Shown here: piece after piece, positions 12,640 through 20,824 of the stretch
Layout: each line of letters opens with the position of its first letter
How positions within the stretch are numbered: the stretch's first letter is position 1
DNA from: a virus
IMG/VR virus record: IMGVR_UViG_3300042521_002336
Span: 1 to 64,000 of that record
DNA length: 64,000 nucleotides
Strand: one strand, 5' to 3'
Notes under the pieces: model-generated
Seen by the model: only the letters and a program-made list of their open reading frames with translations
The model's database searches: none
What the model was told of the DNA's origin: nothing
Position numbers and translations under genes: made by a program

Positions 12640-13057
12640 TTAAAATAATTTTAGAATTCATAATAAGGACACATTCACAATCCCATCCATATAAAGACAT
12701 TCTGGTTTTCCACATTCCCCGCTCAGTTAAATGAATGGCATCATATTGGGAGGACAATAATTCAAAGTCCAGATAGTCACCAACTTTAAGTTGGTTACCA
12801 ACTTTGGGTAACTCGTCGAAATCGCTTCTACTATCAATTACTAAAATTTTAGCATCTGGACTTAATTCAAAAGTAAAAGAATTATCATCTTCACAATCGC
12901 GAAATTGTGCCTCTTTGCACCACTGTTTCCAACCATATTCGGAATCAACGGCCGAAGCCCATAAACCACCTTTCGGTTTAGAAAAGTAAGACAAGTTTTT
13001 TATCTGTCCGAATTTGGAAACATCAAAGGATGTTGCGCCGTAATGGATGAGTTTCAT
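12626..13057 (-). CDS. unknown; possible ADP-ribosyltransferase-like fold
   Basis: 143 residues. The N-terminus HYGATSF, then SKPKGGLWASAVDSEYGWKQ and WC, resembles phage proteins that I associate with ADP-ribosyltransferase-like folds (His early, K-P-K-G-L-W-x-S next, acidic or aromatic block). No catalytic Glu can be placed with certainty. Coupled to the gene upstream by a four-base overlap. Confidence 0.4.
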   Translation of the reverse strand: MKLIHYGATSFDVSKFGQIKNLSYFSKPKGGLWASAVDSEYGWKQWCKEAQFRDCEDDNSFTFELSPDAKILVIDSRSDFDELPKVGNQLKVGDYLDFELLSSQYDAIHLTERGMWKTRMSLYGWDCECVLIMNSKIILNANN

Positions 13058-13953
13058 ATTTGAAATTCAGCAAGGAACTTCTCTGCAAACTTTACGTTTT
13101 CAGGTCTTTCCTCGTTATGATGTTTAATGATTTCTTCGCACACCTCAATGCCTACATTAATGTAGGACGGATGTGTATTCCTATCAAATTTGCTTATGTT
13201 TGAATATTCACAAATAGGGTAGTACGGGTTGTAACGTTCTTCTGTTAAGAACTTTGCCTTTTCTGATAGGTCATAATATTTTTTCTGCCGAGCAGCGTTT
13301 ATTTTTGTAAAGTAATCGTGGGCAGAATCCACAACCTCTTTAACAACTGGATTGGAAATAAGTTTTACAATTTCCTCCGGCAAGACTGAATTTTCCCACA
13401 GGCCATACTCTGATATGTCTTGGTTTGCCCCACTTGCCTCTTCATATATAAAACCGTCCTTGTAACCCATTTCAGTACCAATAACGCACAACAAGTGGTT
13501 TGCTACTGCTCTTTTGTTTGGGAATATACTTTTGTAAGGATAGTCCGGGTGTAACATTTGTGTAACCCACTCTTCAAAGGTTTTGTTAGACTTTCTTGAC
13601 AATTGTTCAAGTTCGGACAGTTGTTTTTCTGCCCCAAGTACAATGCTTGAAAATTCATCCCAACTTGGTCGATAATCTCCAACGTGCATACCCCAAGCAT
13701 CGTAGATGAGATTATCGTGTTCGTCGCAATTTGGATCGCACATTTCAATTTTGTATTTTGGGTTGTCTTCGCAGGAATTTTCTTTATTTAATATTCCATC
13801 AAACCCATAACAAATTCTACCTCCGTACCATAAGGTATTATAAATGTATCCCAATTTGGCAAGTAGTGGAAGACCTTCTGGCTTGCACAGTTCATCCTGA
13901 TTATCTCGAATGTATGTGAGAATTGGGTCTATAATTTTCGGTTCAAAGTTCAT
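13054..13953 (-). CDS. unknown 299-residue protein
   Basis: Largest protein of this block. Cys-rich near residues 60-80 (CEDNPKYKIEMCDPNCDEHD), otherwise helical, with FAEKFLAEFQI at the end. The Cys cluster could bind a metal. Preceded by a structured leader. No family recognised. Confidence 0.6.
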   Translation of the reverse strand: MNFEPKIIDPILTYIRDNQDELCKPEGLPLLAKLGYIYNTLWYGGRICYGFDGILNKENSCEDNPKYKIEMCDPNCDEHDNLIYDAWGMHVGDYRPSWDEFSSIVLGAEKQLSELEQLSRKSNKTFEEWVTQMLHPDYPYKSIFPNKRAVANHLLCVIGTEMGYKDGFIYEEASGANQDISEYGLWENSVLPEEIVKLISNPVVKEVVDSAHDYFTKINAARQKKYYDLSEKAKFLTEERYNPYYPICEYSNISKFDRNTHPSYINVGIEVCEEIIKHHNEERPENVKFAEKFLAEFQI

Positions 13954-13967
13954 TTATTTTGTTTAAA

Positions 13968-14090
13968 AAAGTTCAAATATCTAAAAAAATTATTTGCGCG
14001 ATGAGAACAGGTATTACGCCTCGGTAGAAACACTGAAAATCGCACAGGAAACGCTAAATTAAGGGGTGTATGGGCGCAATTTAACCCCTA
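13968..14090 (-). promoter_or_regulatory. structured leader of the 13953 gene
   Basis: Minus strand GGGGTGT pairs with ACACCCC. Downstream, GTGCGAT pairs with ATCGCGC across about 36 bases, followed by AAATAATTTTTTTAG. A large stem followed by a T run, upstream of a start codon, is the layout of an attenuator or riboswitch. I do not recognise a known class. Confidence 0.4.
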
Positions 14091-14129
14091 AAACACCCCC
14101 CTATATTTTAACGTTCTATTAACATTTCA

Positions 14130-14320
14130 TTAACCTTCGTATTCTGGAAACCAAGGTTCATCGGTAGGACAATCGTACAGATAATCGTCTGAACAATTAG
14201 GAGCGCAAATTGCCCTACAATCGACTTAGGCATTTGTTGATCCATTGGAATAAAGGTTTGAAATTTATTTCTTGAATATTCATGGTGATTTGAATTTAAG
14301 TTTTTAGTTGTAAAAGCCAT
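14130..14320 (-). pseudogene. small gene with apparent -1 frameshift
   Basis: From ATG at 14320 the frame reads MAFTTKNLNSNHHEY... and QQMPKS, then continues as an implausible hydrophobic tail to 14108. In the -1 frame the same region reads DCRAICAPNCSDDYLYDC and ends EPWFPEYEG at 14130, which looks like real protein. Either a frameshift mutation, a sequencing error, or programmed shifting near 14215. Confidence 0.4.
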
Positions 14321-14474
14321 AGGTTACACTTAAATGTAAACCTGAAAATAAGGATTGAACCTTAATGACATCGGATTGTAATTTACAATCAATTGCGATT
14401 TGACCATTTTTAAGGTGAACTTTGGCCTTAATACCAGATGTTTTCAACTTTTCTTTGACGTATTTGATGGACAT
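14304..14474 (-). CDS. 56-residue unknown protein
   Basis: ATG at 14474. Reads MSIKYVKEKLKTSGIKAKV then HLKNGQIAIDCKL: a helix and a beta hairpin. Own promoter at 14510. Overlaps the next start by 17 bases. Confidence 0.6.
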   Translation of the reverse strand: MSIKYVKEKLKTSGIKAKVHLKNGQIAIDCKLQSDVIKVQSLFSGLHLSVTYGFYN

Positions 14475-14509
14475 GATAAGAGTGATTTAAGTTGTTTTAA
14501 ATTGTACTG

Positions 14510-14540
14510 TAAAGGTACGAACCTTTTACTGAATGTCAAT
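14510..14540 (-). promoter_or_regulatory. promoter of the 14474 gene
   Basis: Minus strand TTG, 19 bases, TACCTTTA. The last G of the box is A, and the GTTAAT repeats are not clear. Weaker than the others. Confidence 0.5.
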
Positions 14541-14561
14541 ACCTCATTTGTTAATGAATTC

Positions 14562-14894
14562 TTAAAGTTCAAAACACGCCTCCAAATCCATGTTCAATAA
14601 ATCTTTGGAAGTGATGGCGTGCTTATTGTGATCAACAGCATATTCGTAAACGATATATTCAATTGCAGCAATAATTGCTCCGCGCTTAGAATAAATGGCA
14701 GGTTCATCATCTGCCCAACCATTGTAACAACCACGAACGTCACGATCTCGCTTACACGCATCTTCGTACCATTCGTCAAACAAATATTCAACAGCCTTGA
14801 AGATGGTTGATTTGGGAGAAACCTTATTAGCATCAAACCATTCAGTGTCGATGACTTGGGTTCCAAAGTTCTTGGTGATAATTCTGATTTTCAT
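14562..14894 (-). CDS. unknown 110-residue protein
   Basis: Starts MKIRIITKNFGTQVIDTEWF; then a helix with EYLFDEWYEDACKRDRD and CYNGWADDEPAIYSKRGA. Own promoter at 14921. No family recognised. Confidence 0.65.
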   Translation of the reverse strand: MKIRIITKNFGTQVIDTEWFDANKVSPKSTIFKAVEYLFDEWYEDACKRDRDVRGCYNGWADDEPAIYSKRGAIIAAIEYIVYEYAVDHNKHAITSKDLLNMDLEACFEL

Positions 14895-14920
14895 AATCGT
14901 TGTTCGTTTTAATTACAGTA

Positions 14921-14984
14921 CAAAGGTACAGCCCGGAACAATACGAACCAAACCTTTTTAAAACTTTAACATTTTATTAACAGA
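14921..14984 (-). promoter_or_regulatory. promoter of the 14894 gene
   Basis: GTTAATAAAATGTTAA, then TTTGG, 20 bases from TTG, TACCTTTG, then GTAATTAA. Full match. Confidence 0.8.
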
Positions 14985-14988
14985 AATT

Positions 14989-15284
14989 CCCGATCCTGAT
15001 TACAGTTTATCAGTCGGGCTCGAGGTTCATATTAGGAAATTGATTCAGAAATTGGACTATTTTGTTCGGTCCTTAAATGCGGGTCACCTCTGTGATAGTG
15101 CATAGACGTTACTTAAAAAGGTTCAATTTCAAAGAAAAAACAAATCATTTACTAAACTTTTCTGTATTCCGTACTATGATTCAGCACCACCTGTTAATCG
15201 ACTCATCAGCCAAAAGGTTCAATGATTTAATATAAATATCCCCAATAAAATTAAAACATTCATTTTTACAATCATGGTAGTACA
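14989..15284 (-). other. non-coding gap with a strong hairpin
   Basis: No credible gene on either strand. At 14989-15017 the minus strand folds as CCCGA-CTGAT, eight-base loop, ATCAG-GA-TCGGG, a ten-pair stem with a two-base bulge, just upstream of the 14921 promoter. It probably ends or insulates the upstream transcript. A GGAC/GTCC hairpin lies near 15045-15065. Nothing else seen. Confidence 0.4.
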
Positions 15285-15521
15285 TTAATCTTCATCATCC
15301 CATTCATCTTCTTCAATAATTGAAAGTATTTCAAAACCAATTACCTGACCAAATACTTCTATTTCAAATATAAATCCATCCTTAGATAAACTTATTTTTA
15401 ATTCAAACCATGACAGAAATGAATCCCTTGTCAAGGTTGTACTATAAATGGAAGTATTTCTCTCCCCATCATGAGTTATTATTCCGAATTCAATTGTTCC
15501 AGAGTCAATTTGAGTGTAACA
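15285..15521 (-). CDS. open frame without a normal start codon
   Basis: A 78-codon frame ends in IIEEDEWDDED and contains FELKISLSKDGFIFEIEVFG, which looks like genuine protein. No in-frame ATG or GTG precedes that part; an ATG just upstream is in another frame. It may use a rare start, or be broken by a frameshift near its 5' end. Confidence 0.4.
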   Translation of the reverse strand, partial: CYTQIDSGTIEFGIITHDGERNTSIYSTTLTRDSFLSWFELKISLSKDGFIFEIEVFGQVIGFEILSIIEEDEWDDED

Positions 15522-15529
15522 TTATTTTG

Positions 15530-15751
15530 TTATTTAAACCTTTTAAGAAAATCCTCAGCCTCTTGAGCATTAAAGGACTTATTCAAATTATTCTCCCCAT
15601 TTCTGCATAAAATACCTAATGCAGAATCGATCCCGCTACCAATACGATCAAATACATTAAAGAAATTTTTAATGGCGTTTTCCTGACTGCCAATCTCGGC
15701 AGCCTTTTGTTTCAAAAATTCTTGTCTAGCAATTTTCTTGTTAGAGTTCAT
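15530..15751 (-). CDS. helical 73-residue protein
   Basis: Almost wholly helical (KKIARQEFLKQKAAEIG, AQEAEDFLKRFK). The upstream base pattern GATACAAATATA could hold a weak -7 box. No family recognised. Confidence 0.6.
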   Translation of the reverse strand: MNSNKKIARQEFLKQKAAEIGSQENAIKNFFNVFDRIGSGIDSALGILCRNGENNLNKSFNAQEAEDFLKRFK

Positions 15752-15788
15752 TTCTAATCAATTATTTTTTTAAAGTGATACAAATATA

Positions 15789-15941
15789 TTACCCCATAGG
15801 AGAAAGTCGATCCTGCGACGATTTAGAGCCCTTGTCGTACATTTTAGACGCAGGTAAAATTACAGCAATTAATTTCCCCATAAAGGTAATGAGATTTCCT
15901 TGACGGATCGGTGTTTCTGGTGTTAAAGTTCTGTTAACCAT
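15789..15941 (-). CDS. possible 50-residue basic protein
   Basis: ATG at 15941 behind an A-rich leader gives MVNRTLTPETPIRQGNLITF, with hydrophobic LIAVILP in the middle. A longer frame to 16058 is possible but its composition is poor. Low certainty that it is translated. Confidence 0.35.
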   Translation of the reverse strand: MVNRTLTPETPIRQGNLITFMGKLIAVILPASKMYDKGSKSSQDRLSPMG

Positions 15942-16184
15942 TTTTCTGGTGGATTTTTTATTTTTTCGGGACAGGATGAGACGTGGCGTAATACTTCTCC
16001 TCCCCCAACTTACCAAAATTGTACCCATTTTCAAGAAAAAAGCCTCAATAAACAACAAATATTATTAAAATGATACATTTTAGGCCAAAAAATACTAATA
16101 ATATCTAAATTCCAAAAATTTCCCAAATTCCTCTTCTGACAGTTTAAGTTCTGGTCAGTTTTATATTTTTAAAAACATCATTGT

Positions 16185-16430
16185 TTAATTCCAACTTATG
16201 GTGTAATAACTTCTTTCTCTTTGGTCTCTGAAGTCGCCTTGATTATATGCGATTCTATATCCCTCGGATTCCAACTTTTGTTTAGTTAGTTGGTGGATGG
16301 TATAAACATAAATCGAATAGTCTCCTTTTTTGGATGCTTCTTCAATTTTTGTCATAATGGCGTTATAACCATTTTCTGAGTTTTCCAGTTGAAATTGATC
16401 ACTGAGTTGTTTTGCTTCGAGTGCTTTCAT
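16185..16430 (-). CDS. small paralogous protein, copy 1
   Basis: 81 residues: helical N-terminus, then the core ASKKGDYSIYVYTIHQLTKQ, KLESEGYRI and a final YYTISWN. The same layout recurs in 16432-16674 and 44627-44857, so the three are paralogues. Similar sequences occur in T4-type phages, function unknown. Confidence 0.7.
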   Translation of the reverse strand: MKALEAKQLSDQFQLENSENGYNAIMTKIEEASKKGDYSIYVYTIHQLTKQKLESEGYRIAYNQGDFRDQRERSYYTISWN

Positions 16431-16431
16431 T

Positions 16432-16674
16432 TTATTTCCAATCTATGTTATAGAACATTATAGTTTCTCCTGTTTCATAATCGTATTCCATTGTTGTATG
16501 AACGAGGAAACCATCTTGTTTTAGTTTTTGAATCATTGGTTCGTTTAATCTATATCTGGGTAAGGAAATGGAATAGTTTCCTTTTTTTGCTTCTTTTTTA
16601 AGGAACCTTAACATTTGATGATATTCGCTTTTACTTTCATCTGCTAAGGTTCTGAACTTTTGGGCTTTATTCAT
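16432..16674 (-). CDS. small paralogous protein, copy 2
   Basis: 80 residues: helix, AKKGNYSISLPRYRLNEP, IQKLKQDGFLV, final FYNIDWK. Directly upstream of copy 1 with one base between them, so a tandem duplication is likely. Confidence 0.7.
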   Translation of the reverse strand: MNKAQKFRTLADESKSEYHQMLRFLKKEAKKGNYSISLPRYRLNEPMIQKLKQDGFLVHTTMEYDYETGETIMFYNIDWK

Positions 16675-17011
16675 TCTTTAATTTAAAGTTTAACCATGTG
16701 TCATGGTTTGTTTGGTATTTTATTTTTATTGAATGAACCTTGACGTTTGCATCGAACCAAAACGTCTGCTCATCTTGTCCAGAATTGATTATTTGGGGTT
16801 CTGGTGCATTGTTTATTGTTATCCATACCAAACCTTCAATCCAACGATCAAATTCAACTGAGGTTAAATTTATGGGATTACGAAAGGTCATAACAATGTT
16901 ATGTTCCTCTAACTGGGAATCAGGTAACTGAACGTGAAATTCTTGCAACTCCTGACCGTGGGTTAGAGTTGGTAGGAAAAATAACAGTAAAATTTTCAGG
17001 ATTGTTTTCAA
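16667..17011 (-). CDS. secreted beta-rich protein
   Basis: 114 residues with a clear signal peptide (ILKILLLFFLPTLTHG, cleavage after GQ). The mature part alternates beta strands with a DTWLNFKLKNE end. Probably periplasmic. Overlaps neighbours on both sides. Confidence 0.65.
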   Translation of the reverse strand: MKTILKILLLFFLPTLTHGQELQEFHVQLPDSQLEEHNIVMTFRNPINLTSVEFDRWIEGLVWITINNAPEPQIINSGQDEQTFWFDANVKVHSIKIKYQTNHDTWLNFKLKNE

Positions 17012-17220
17012 GCAGTTCTGATTAAATTTTCGTTGTCATCATTACAAACGAACACTTCGCCGACTTCTACACCATTACCCTTCCAGTTTTCAGTAATTGG
17101 TAATGTAGTTTCCTCTGCTTCAATAATTTGAATTAAATGAATTCCAGTGTGTCTGGTGAGTTCATCCGAATAACAAGTTGTTGTATCTGTTACTGGATTA
17201 AAATAAACGTAAACTTTCAT
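17008..17220 (-). CDS. unknown 70-residue protein
   Basis: Reads MKVYVYFNPVTDTTTCYSDE then beta-rich. Four-base overlap with both neighbours suggests coupling. No family recognised. Confidence 0.6.
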   Translation of the reverse strand: MKVYVYFNPVTDTTTCYSDELTRHTGIHLIQIIEAEETTLPITENWKGNGVEVGEVFVCNDDNENLIRTA

Positions 17221-18152
17221 ATTATAGGTTGATTTTGTTTAATTTTTTCAATTATTTTCGTATCGAACCTTTGCATTATTTCACTGTAACCGTAGTAAAA
17301 ATAATCAAGATTGGATTTGCAAATATCATTTTCCTTTGATTCCTCATCGGTTAGAACCTTTGGAACCCATTCAATCATATTGTCCAGCGTTCCTGCCCAC
17401 TGAAATGAACCCAAGGGTTGATACCGTTCGTAATCTTTTTTACTCAACGGTTTACCAAGTTGAGCCTTTAATACTGGATTCTTTGCTTCCAGTCTTAATA
17501 ACCAACTTAACAAACTATTTTGTCCTTTTAATGACCAAATCATCCAACTGAGATTATAAAGGGCATAATGCGGATAAATCAATTTTTGATAAATCCATTT
17601 CTTCCACTTTGGTTGCGGTGTTAGTTTTGTTTGTGGTGTTATTTTTTTTACTTGTAAAATGAGTCTCAATATGAAATTCCAAGGAACGGTAAATAAAAAC
17701 AACAAAAAGTTCAGTAAAAAGAAACTTTCTCTTAAAATGAACCTTTTAATGAAGTTTCTCTCTATTTCGGCTTTCAAAGTTTTTTGCCACAACCAAAAGT
17801 CCAATGTTTGCCAATAACGTCTTGAAAGTTGAAGTGGTAAATTATCCAATATCCACTTCAATTCTACATAATCCCTGTTCAAATACAAGGCCAATATAAT
17901 CGCAGAAACATGATCTCTTGACATCGTTTCAGCACCCTCATTCGGATACCGATAAAATTGGACGTATCCATCGTCACGCAGTTTAACGCATCGAAGTAAT
18001 GTCTCTTTTAACCAAGGAACATTCGGATGAAAGATGTAAAAAAACGCATTTCTTCCGATGGAATCTCCTTTGGACCAAGGAGTTCCCTCTTCCAACGCAA
18101 TTAGATTTTCATCAAAACGCCAAAACGTTTTTTGGTTATATGGGCTGATCAT
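17217..18152 (-). CDS. unknown 311-residue protein with membrane segment
   Basis: N-terminal half is helical with GDSIGRNAFFYIFHPN and MSRDHVSAIILALYL, reminiscent of helical-toroid enzymes. Residues about 143-168 are strongly hydrophobic and flanked by basic residues, so it may be membrane anchored. C-terminal half helical. I do not recognise the family. Confidence 0.6.
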   Translation of the reverse strand: MISPYNQKTFWRFDENLIALEEGTPWSKGDSIGRNAFFYIFHPNVPWLKETLLRCVKLRDDGYVQFYRYPNEGAETMSRDHVSAIILALYLNRDYVELKWILDNLPLQLSRRYWQTLDFWLWQKTLKAEIERNFIKRFILRESFFLLNFLLFLFTVPWNFILRLILQVKKITPQTKLTPQPKWKKWIYQKLIYPHYALYNLSWMIWSLKGQNSLLSWLLRLEAKNPVLKAQLGKPLSKKDYERYQPLGSFQWAGTLDNMIEWVPKVLTDEESKENDICKSNLDYFYYGYSEIMQRFDTKIIEKIKQNQPII

Positions 18153-18204
18153 TAATATTCCATAATGTTGTTTATTATCAACATTTTACTGAAAAATGTC
18201 GAAA

Positions 18205-18555
18205 TTAATCAACATTTTCCCAATTGTACCAAATACCATCTGCATTTGGCCACGTTGGATGGTTTGTTTGGGCTTTGATCGCATTTGGAGCGACCAAGTT
18301 TTTCAATTCCGTGACCCGAAAGAGGTCAAAACTATGCGAACATCTTTCCTCATGAATTGAACCATCGGGAAGATGAAACTTGATGGTCATCCCATCAAAA
18401 TAGTTTAACCATACGAGTTGAGCAAGAACTTCGTCCGAATTTGATTTCCCGCTACTTATCCAGTCAAAATATGCTTCATCAATCATTTCTTTTGTTGGCG
18501 CTATTCGTTCAGGAAAAAGCCAATTCGAAAGTCGAGCGTAGGTTTCCTTGTTCAT
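18205..18555 (-). CDS. unknown 116-residue protein
   Basis: Contains LSNWLFPERIAPTKEMID, then a beta part (MTIKFHLPDGSIHEE) and a Trp-rich C-terminus. Starts two bases after the upstream stop. No family recognised. Confidence 0.6.
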   Translation of the reverse strand: MNKETYARLSNWLFPERIAPTKEMIDEAYFDWISSGKSNSDEVLAQLVWLNYFDGMTIKFHLPDGSIHEERCSHSFDLFRVTELKNLVAPNAIKAQTNHPTWPNADGIWYNWENVD

Positions 18556-18557
18556 GT

Positions 18558-18680
18558 TTAATAATATTTTGAGTCTTCTCCAGCCTTGTCAAATATTGCA
18601 AATCCAAACTCTCCGAAATAAGTCAGAGCAAAGACTGCAACCAACCAAATAAAAATGTAAAGGTAAAAAAAGTTTTTCAT
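18558..18680 (-). CDS. 40-residue membrane peptide
   Basis: Start at 18680 (MKNFFYLYIFIW), five bases after tRNA-Met; a longer frame would run through the tRNA and is rejected. One hydrophobic segment (residues 3-22) then an acidic tail. Confidence 0.55.
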   Translation of the reverse strand: MKNFFYLYIFIWLVAVFALTYFGEFGFAIFDKAGEDSKYY

Positions 18681-18685
18681 AATAG

Positions 18686-18758
18686 TGGACCGTACTGGAC
18701 TTGAACCAGTGGCTCTCGCGTTATGAGCGCGGCACTCTACCAACTGAGTTAACGGTCC
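18686..18758 (-). tRNA. tRNA with CAU anticodon (Met type)
   Basis: Acceptor GGACCGT/ACGGTCC, discriminator A, D stem ACTC/GAGT with TTGG loop, anticodon stem CCGCG/CGCGA (one mismatch) with loop CTCATAA (CAU), T arm ACTGG TTCAAGT CCAGT. Could be elongator Met or a tRNA-Ile modified at C34. It is inserted between small genes, away from the main tRNA cluster. Confidence 0.85.
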
Positions 18759-18780
18759 ATGTGCCTACAAAAGTAGGCGG

Positions 18781-18870
18781 TTAATCATCAATTTCCATCA
18801 ACAGCATACATGCTATTTCCAACGTCACAAGTCCAAAAATGACTAAATAAACAATTTCAAAAACGTTCAT
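18781..18870 (-). CDS. 29-residue membrane peptide
   Basis: ATG at 18870 one base after the upstream stop. MNVFEIVYLVIFGLVTLEIA is one membrane span, then MEIDD. Too short for certainty, but spacing and start context fit. Confidence 0.45.
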   Translation of the reverse strand: MNVFEIVYLVIFGLVTLEIACMLLMEIDD

Positions 18871-18871
18871 A

Positions 18872-19189
18872 TTATTCGCAATTACACGCTGACGGGTAAA
18901 TTTCCATAAATTTTTTCAAATTTACCGGAGTGTTTGGATCGTTCAAAACTCGTTCTTGTGATTGAACAAATTCCCAGTTCAGTTCGTCGGGACAACCCCA
19001 AACTTCTGTAACAAGAGTATCAGAATATAACACAAACGTTTCATCTCCAGACTCATTGCTACTCGGAGGGCACCATGTATAACTGAATTGGATGTATGTG
19101 CATTTTGCACGATAGTTGTCGCAGTCAACTTTCTGCTTTTGACAGGCAATGGTTGAAAGAACGATGATAAAGAAAAACAGTTGTTTCAT
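18872..19189 (-). CDS. small lipoprotein
   Basis: 105 residues. The N-terminus FFFIIVLSTIAC is a lipoprotein signal with the lipobox before Cys16. Six further Cys suggest disulfides in the mature part. Phage lipoproteins at the host surface often block superinfection; that role is inference. Own promoter at 19214. Confidence 0.7.
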   Translation of the reverse strand: MKQLFFFIIVLSTIACQKQKVDCDNYRAKCTYIQFSYTWCPPSSNESGDETFVLYSDTLVTEVWGCPDELNWEFVQSQERVLNDPNTPVNLKKFMEIYPSACNCE

Positions 19190-19213
19190 TTTTTATTTGT
19201 TTTAATTACACCA

Positions 19214-19266
19214 CAAAGATAAAAGTATTTATTTCAAATTTCCAAATGGATTAACAACTCATTAAC
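19214..19266 (-). promoter_or_regulatory. promoter of the lipoprotein gene
   Basis: GTTAATGAGTTGTTAATCC, ATTTGG, 21 bases from TTG, TATCTTTG, then GTAATTAA. The first 20 bases nearly match the DUF932 promoter. Confidence 0.8.
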
Positions 19267-19846
19267 TACCTTGTTCATTTATAACTGAAAGCGTTCCTAA
19301 AAATCCAATCAATTTATTATTTACATCTCGCAATTGATATGCAACTCCATGAACTTTTTGAAATTTACCAGACGGGAGAACAAAACGGTATTCCATATCA
19401 AAGTTTAAATCATTTTGAACACAACGATACCACTCTTCAAATACATCATCTTTTTCATCAGGATGAATCCAATTAGACCAGTTATCTCCTTTTATTTCAC
19501 CCTCAGTTCGACCTATTATTTTACACAAAGAACGATTGACATCTATACACTTTCCTCGTTCGTCACTTATCCAAGTTCCAAGTGGTAAGGATTTAATAAT
19601 TGCTATCGTCTTTTGTTCCTGCAATGTTATCTTATCTTCGATCCTATTAATTGCATCTCTTAAAGTTGAACCGCCGTTTGGCCTAAATTCTTCTGCCATC
19701 TTTTGAATCTTTCCGTATAATTCCCTTCCTTCCTCATATCTTTGTTTTAACCAAAATTTCCATAAAGCGCCGCCGACAATTCCAAATGGGGCTAAAAGTG
19801 AGAGCCATTCTTTTAGTACGATTAAAATTGATTTAAAAAATTCCAA
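19262..19846 (-). CDS. membrane-anchored PAS-domain protein
   Basis: 194 residues. Residues 12-33 form a membrane or amphipathic anchor, 37-85 a helical linker, and about 85-190 a PAS domain with PAC motif: GTWISDERGKCIDVNRSLCK, IGRTEGEIKG, WIHPDEKDDVFEEW and the final strand LIGFLGTLSVI. PAS folds sense ligands or redox state, usually joined to an output domain; here none follows. The protein may act on a host sensor by interaction. Confidence 0.75.
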   Translation of the reverse strand: MEFFKSILIVLKEWLSLLAPFGIVGGALWKFWLKQRYEEGRELYGKIQKMAEEFRPNGGSTLRDAINRIEDKITLQEQKTIAIIKSLPLGTWISDERGKCIDVNRSLCKIIGRTEGEIKGDNWSNWIHPDEKDDVFEEWYRCVQNDLNFDMEYRFVLPSGKFQKVHGVAYQLRDVNNKLIGFLGTLSVINEQGS

Positions 19847-19878
19847 AATGCGTGTCCTCTTATTTTGATGATTGTTGA

Positions 19879-20130
19879 TTATTTCTTTTTTGACTTTTTA
19901 ATGGGAGGAATTTTATCTGGATGCCAATCGATTAAAAGTTCATCCTCTTGACTGGTATTCCGCCAGTATTTTGGACTGAACTTCGAAATTTGTTTATCCT
20001 TGTCTATAAATATGGGAAATCCTGCGCTAAAACCTTTATAATAACCCAAGACTTCTTTTAATTGTGGATTTAACCACCAAACAAGATCATTTATTTGAGG
20101 TTTTGATTGCGGAAAAATTTGATATTTCAT
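19879..20130 (-). CDS. unknown 83-residue protein
   Basis: Start at 20130 (MKYQIFPQSKPQ) is preferred over one further inside the amidase gene. Trp-rich middle (DLVWWLNPQ) and a Lys-rich end. Overlaps the amidase gene by 44 bases. Confidence 0.5.
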   Translation of the reverse strand: MKYQIFPQSKPQINDLVWWLNPQLKEVLGYYKGFSAGFPIFIDKDKQISKFSPKYWRNTSQEDELLIDWHPDKIPPIKKSKKK

Positions 20131-20821
20131 TATTTTGAATTTTTTCTCGAACGTACTTATCAACTAAAAGTTTAAATTTACAAAACGCATTATCTTCTTG
20201 CTTTTGATTCCAATTTTGCTTGTAAAAGAATTTGGGACATTGCTTTCCGGAAACGTCATGGTGACGTATAACTCTGCTAACGTCCGGAACCTTCCTGTAT
20301 AGCGTTACGACTTTACCTTGTGCGGCAGACCATAATTGAACTGTTTCTAAACGAACAAACCCTTTATCAATCATTTGCCAAGCAATTGAACGGGCAGTCA
20401 TATCAACGATTAGCGAATCGTTTCTGCCGCCGCCGAGGCACATTTCATAAGAAAGAGAATTTTCATTAAAAACTTTTCCCTTTAACCAAGGCTTAGGAAT
20501 AAATCCGAACCATTTACGATCCCCGACTGCAAACGCAACTTCGGTTTCCGGAACACATTGAATTATTTCTTCATCGTCAACTGCATAATGACAACCAGCA
20601 TTTCTTGCTCTTTGTAAATACCGAGCATTCATTTCTGCATTTGCTTTTGGGTGAAAGTTTGCAGTATAATGAACGACTATATATTCAATTCGTTCTTTCC
20701 TTTTTCTTGTATGTTTGTCCAATATTTGACGGAAGGAAACTCCGCCAACGAAAAGTACAAATATAAGTCCTAATATATATTTAACTTTGTGGGTTTTTAA
20801 ATGTAAAATAATTTTTTTCAT
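20087..20821 (-). CDS. N-acetylmuramoyl-L-alanine amidase (endolysin)
   Basis: 244 residues. Residues 13-30 are a signal anchor, so the enzyme faces the periplasm. The Amidase_2/PGRP domain follows: VVHYTANFHPKAN (first zinc His), CHYAVDDEEIIQCV, and RHHDVSGKQCPK with the second zinc His and the Lys/Cys motif. It cuts the bond between MurNAc and the stem peptide. Adjacent to the lysozyme gene: a lysis cassette. Confidence 0.85.
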   Translation of the reverse strand: MKKIILHLKTHKVKYILGLIFVLFVGGVSFRQILDKHTRKRKERIEYIVVHYTANFHPKANAEMNARYLQRARNAGCHYAVDDEEIIQCVPETEVAFAVGDRKWFGFIPKPWLKGKVFNENSLSYEMCLGGGRNDSLIVDMTARSIAWQMIDKGFVRLETVQLWSAAQGKVVTLYRKVPDVSRVIRHHDVSGKQCPKFFYKQNWNQKQEDNAFCKFKLLVDKYVREKIQNNEISNFSAIKTSNK

Positions 20822-20824
20822 CTC

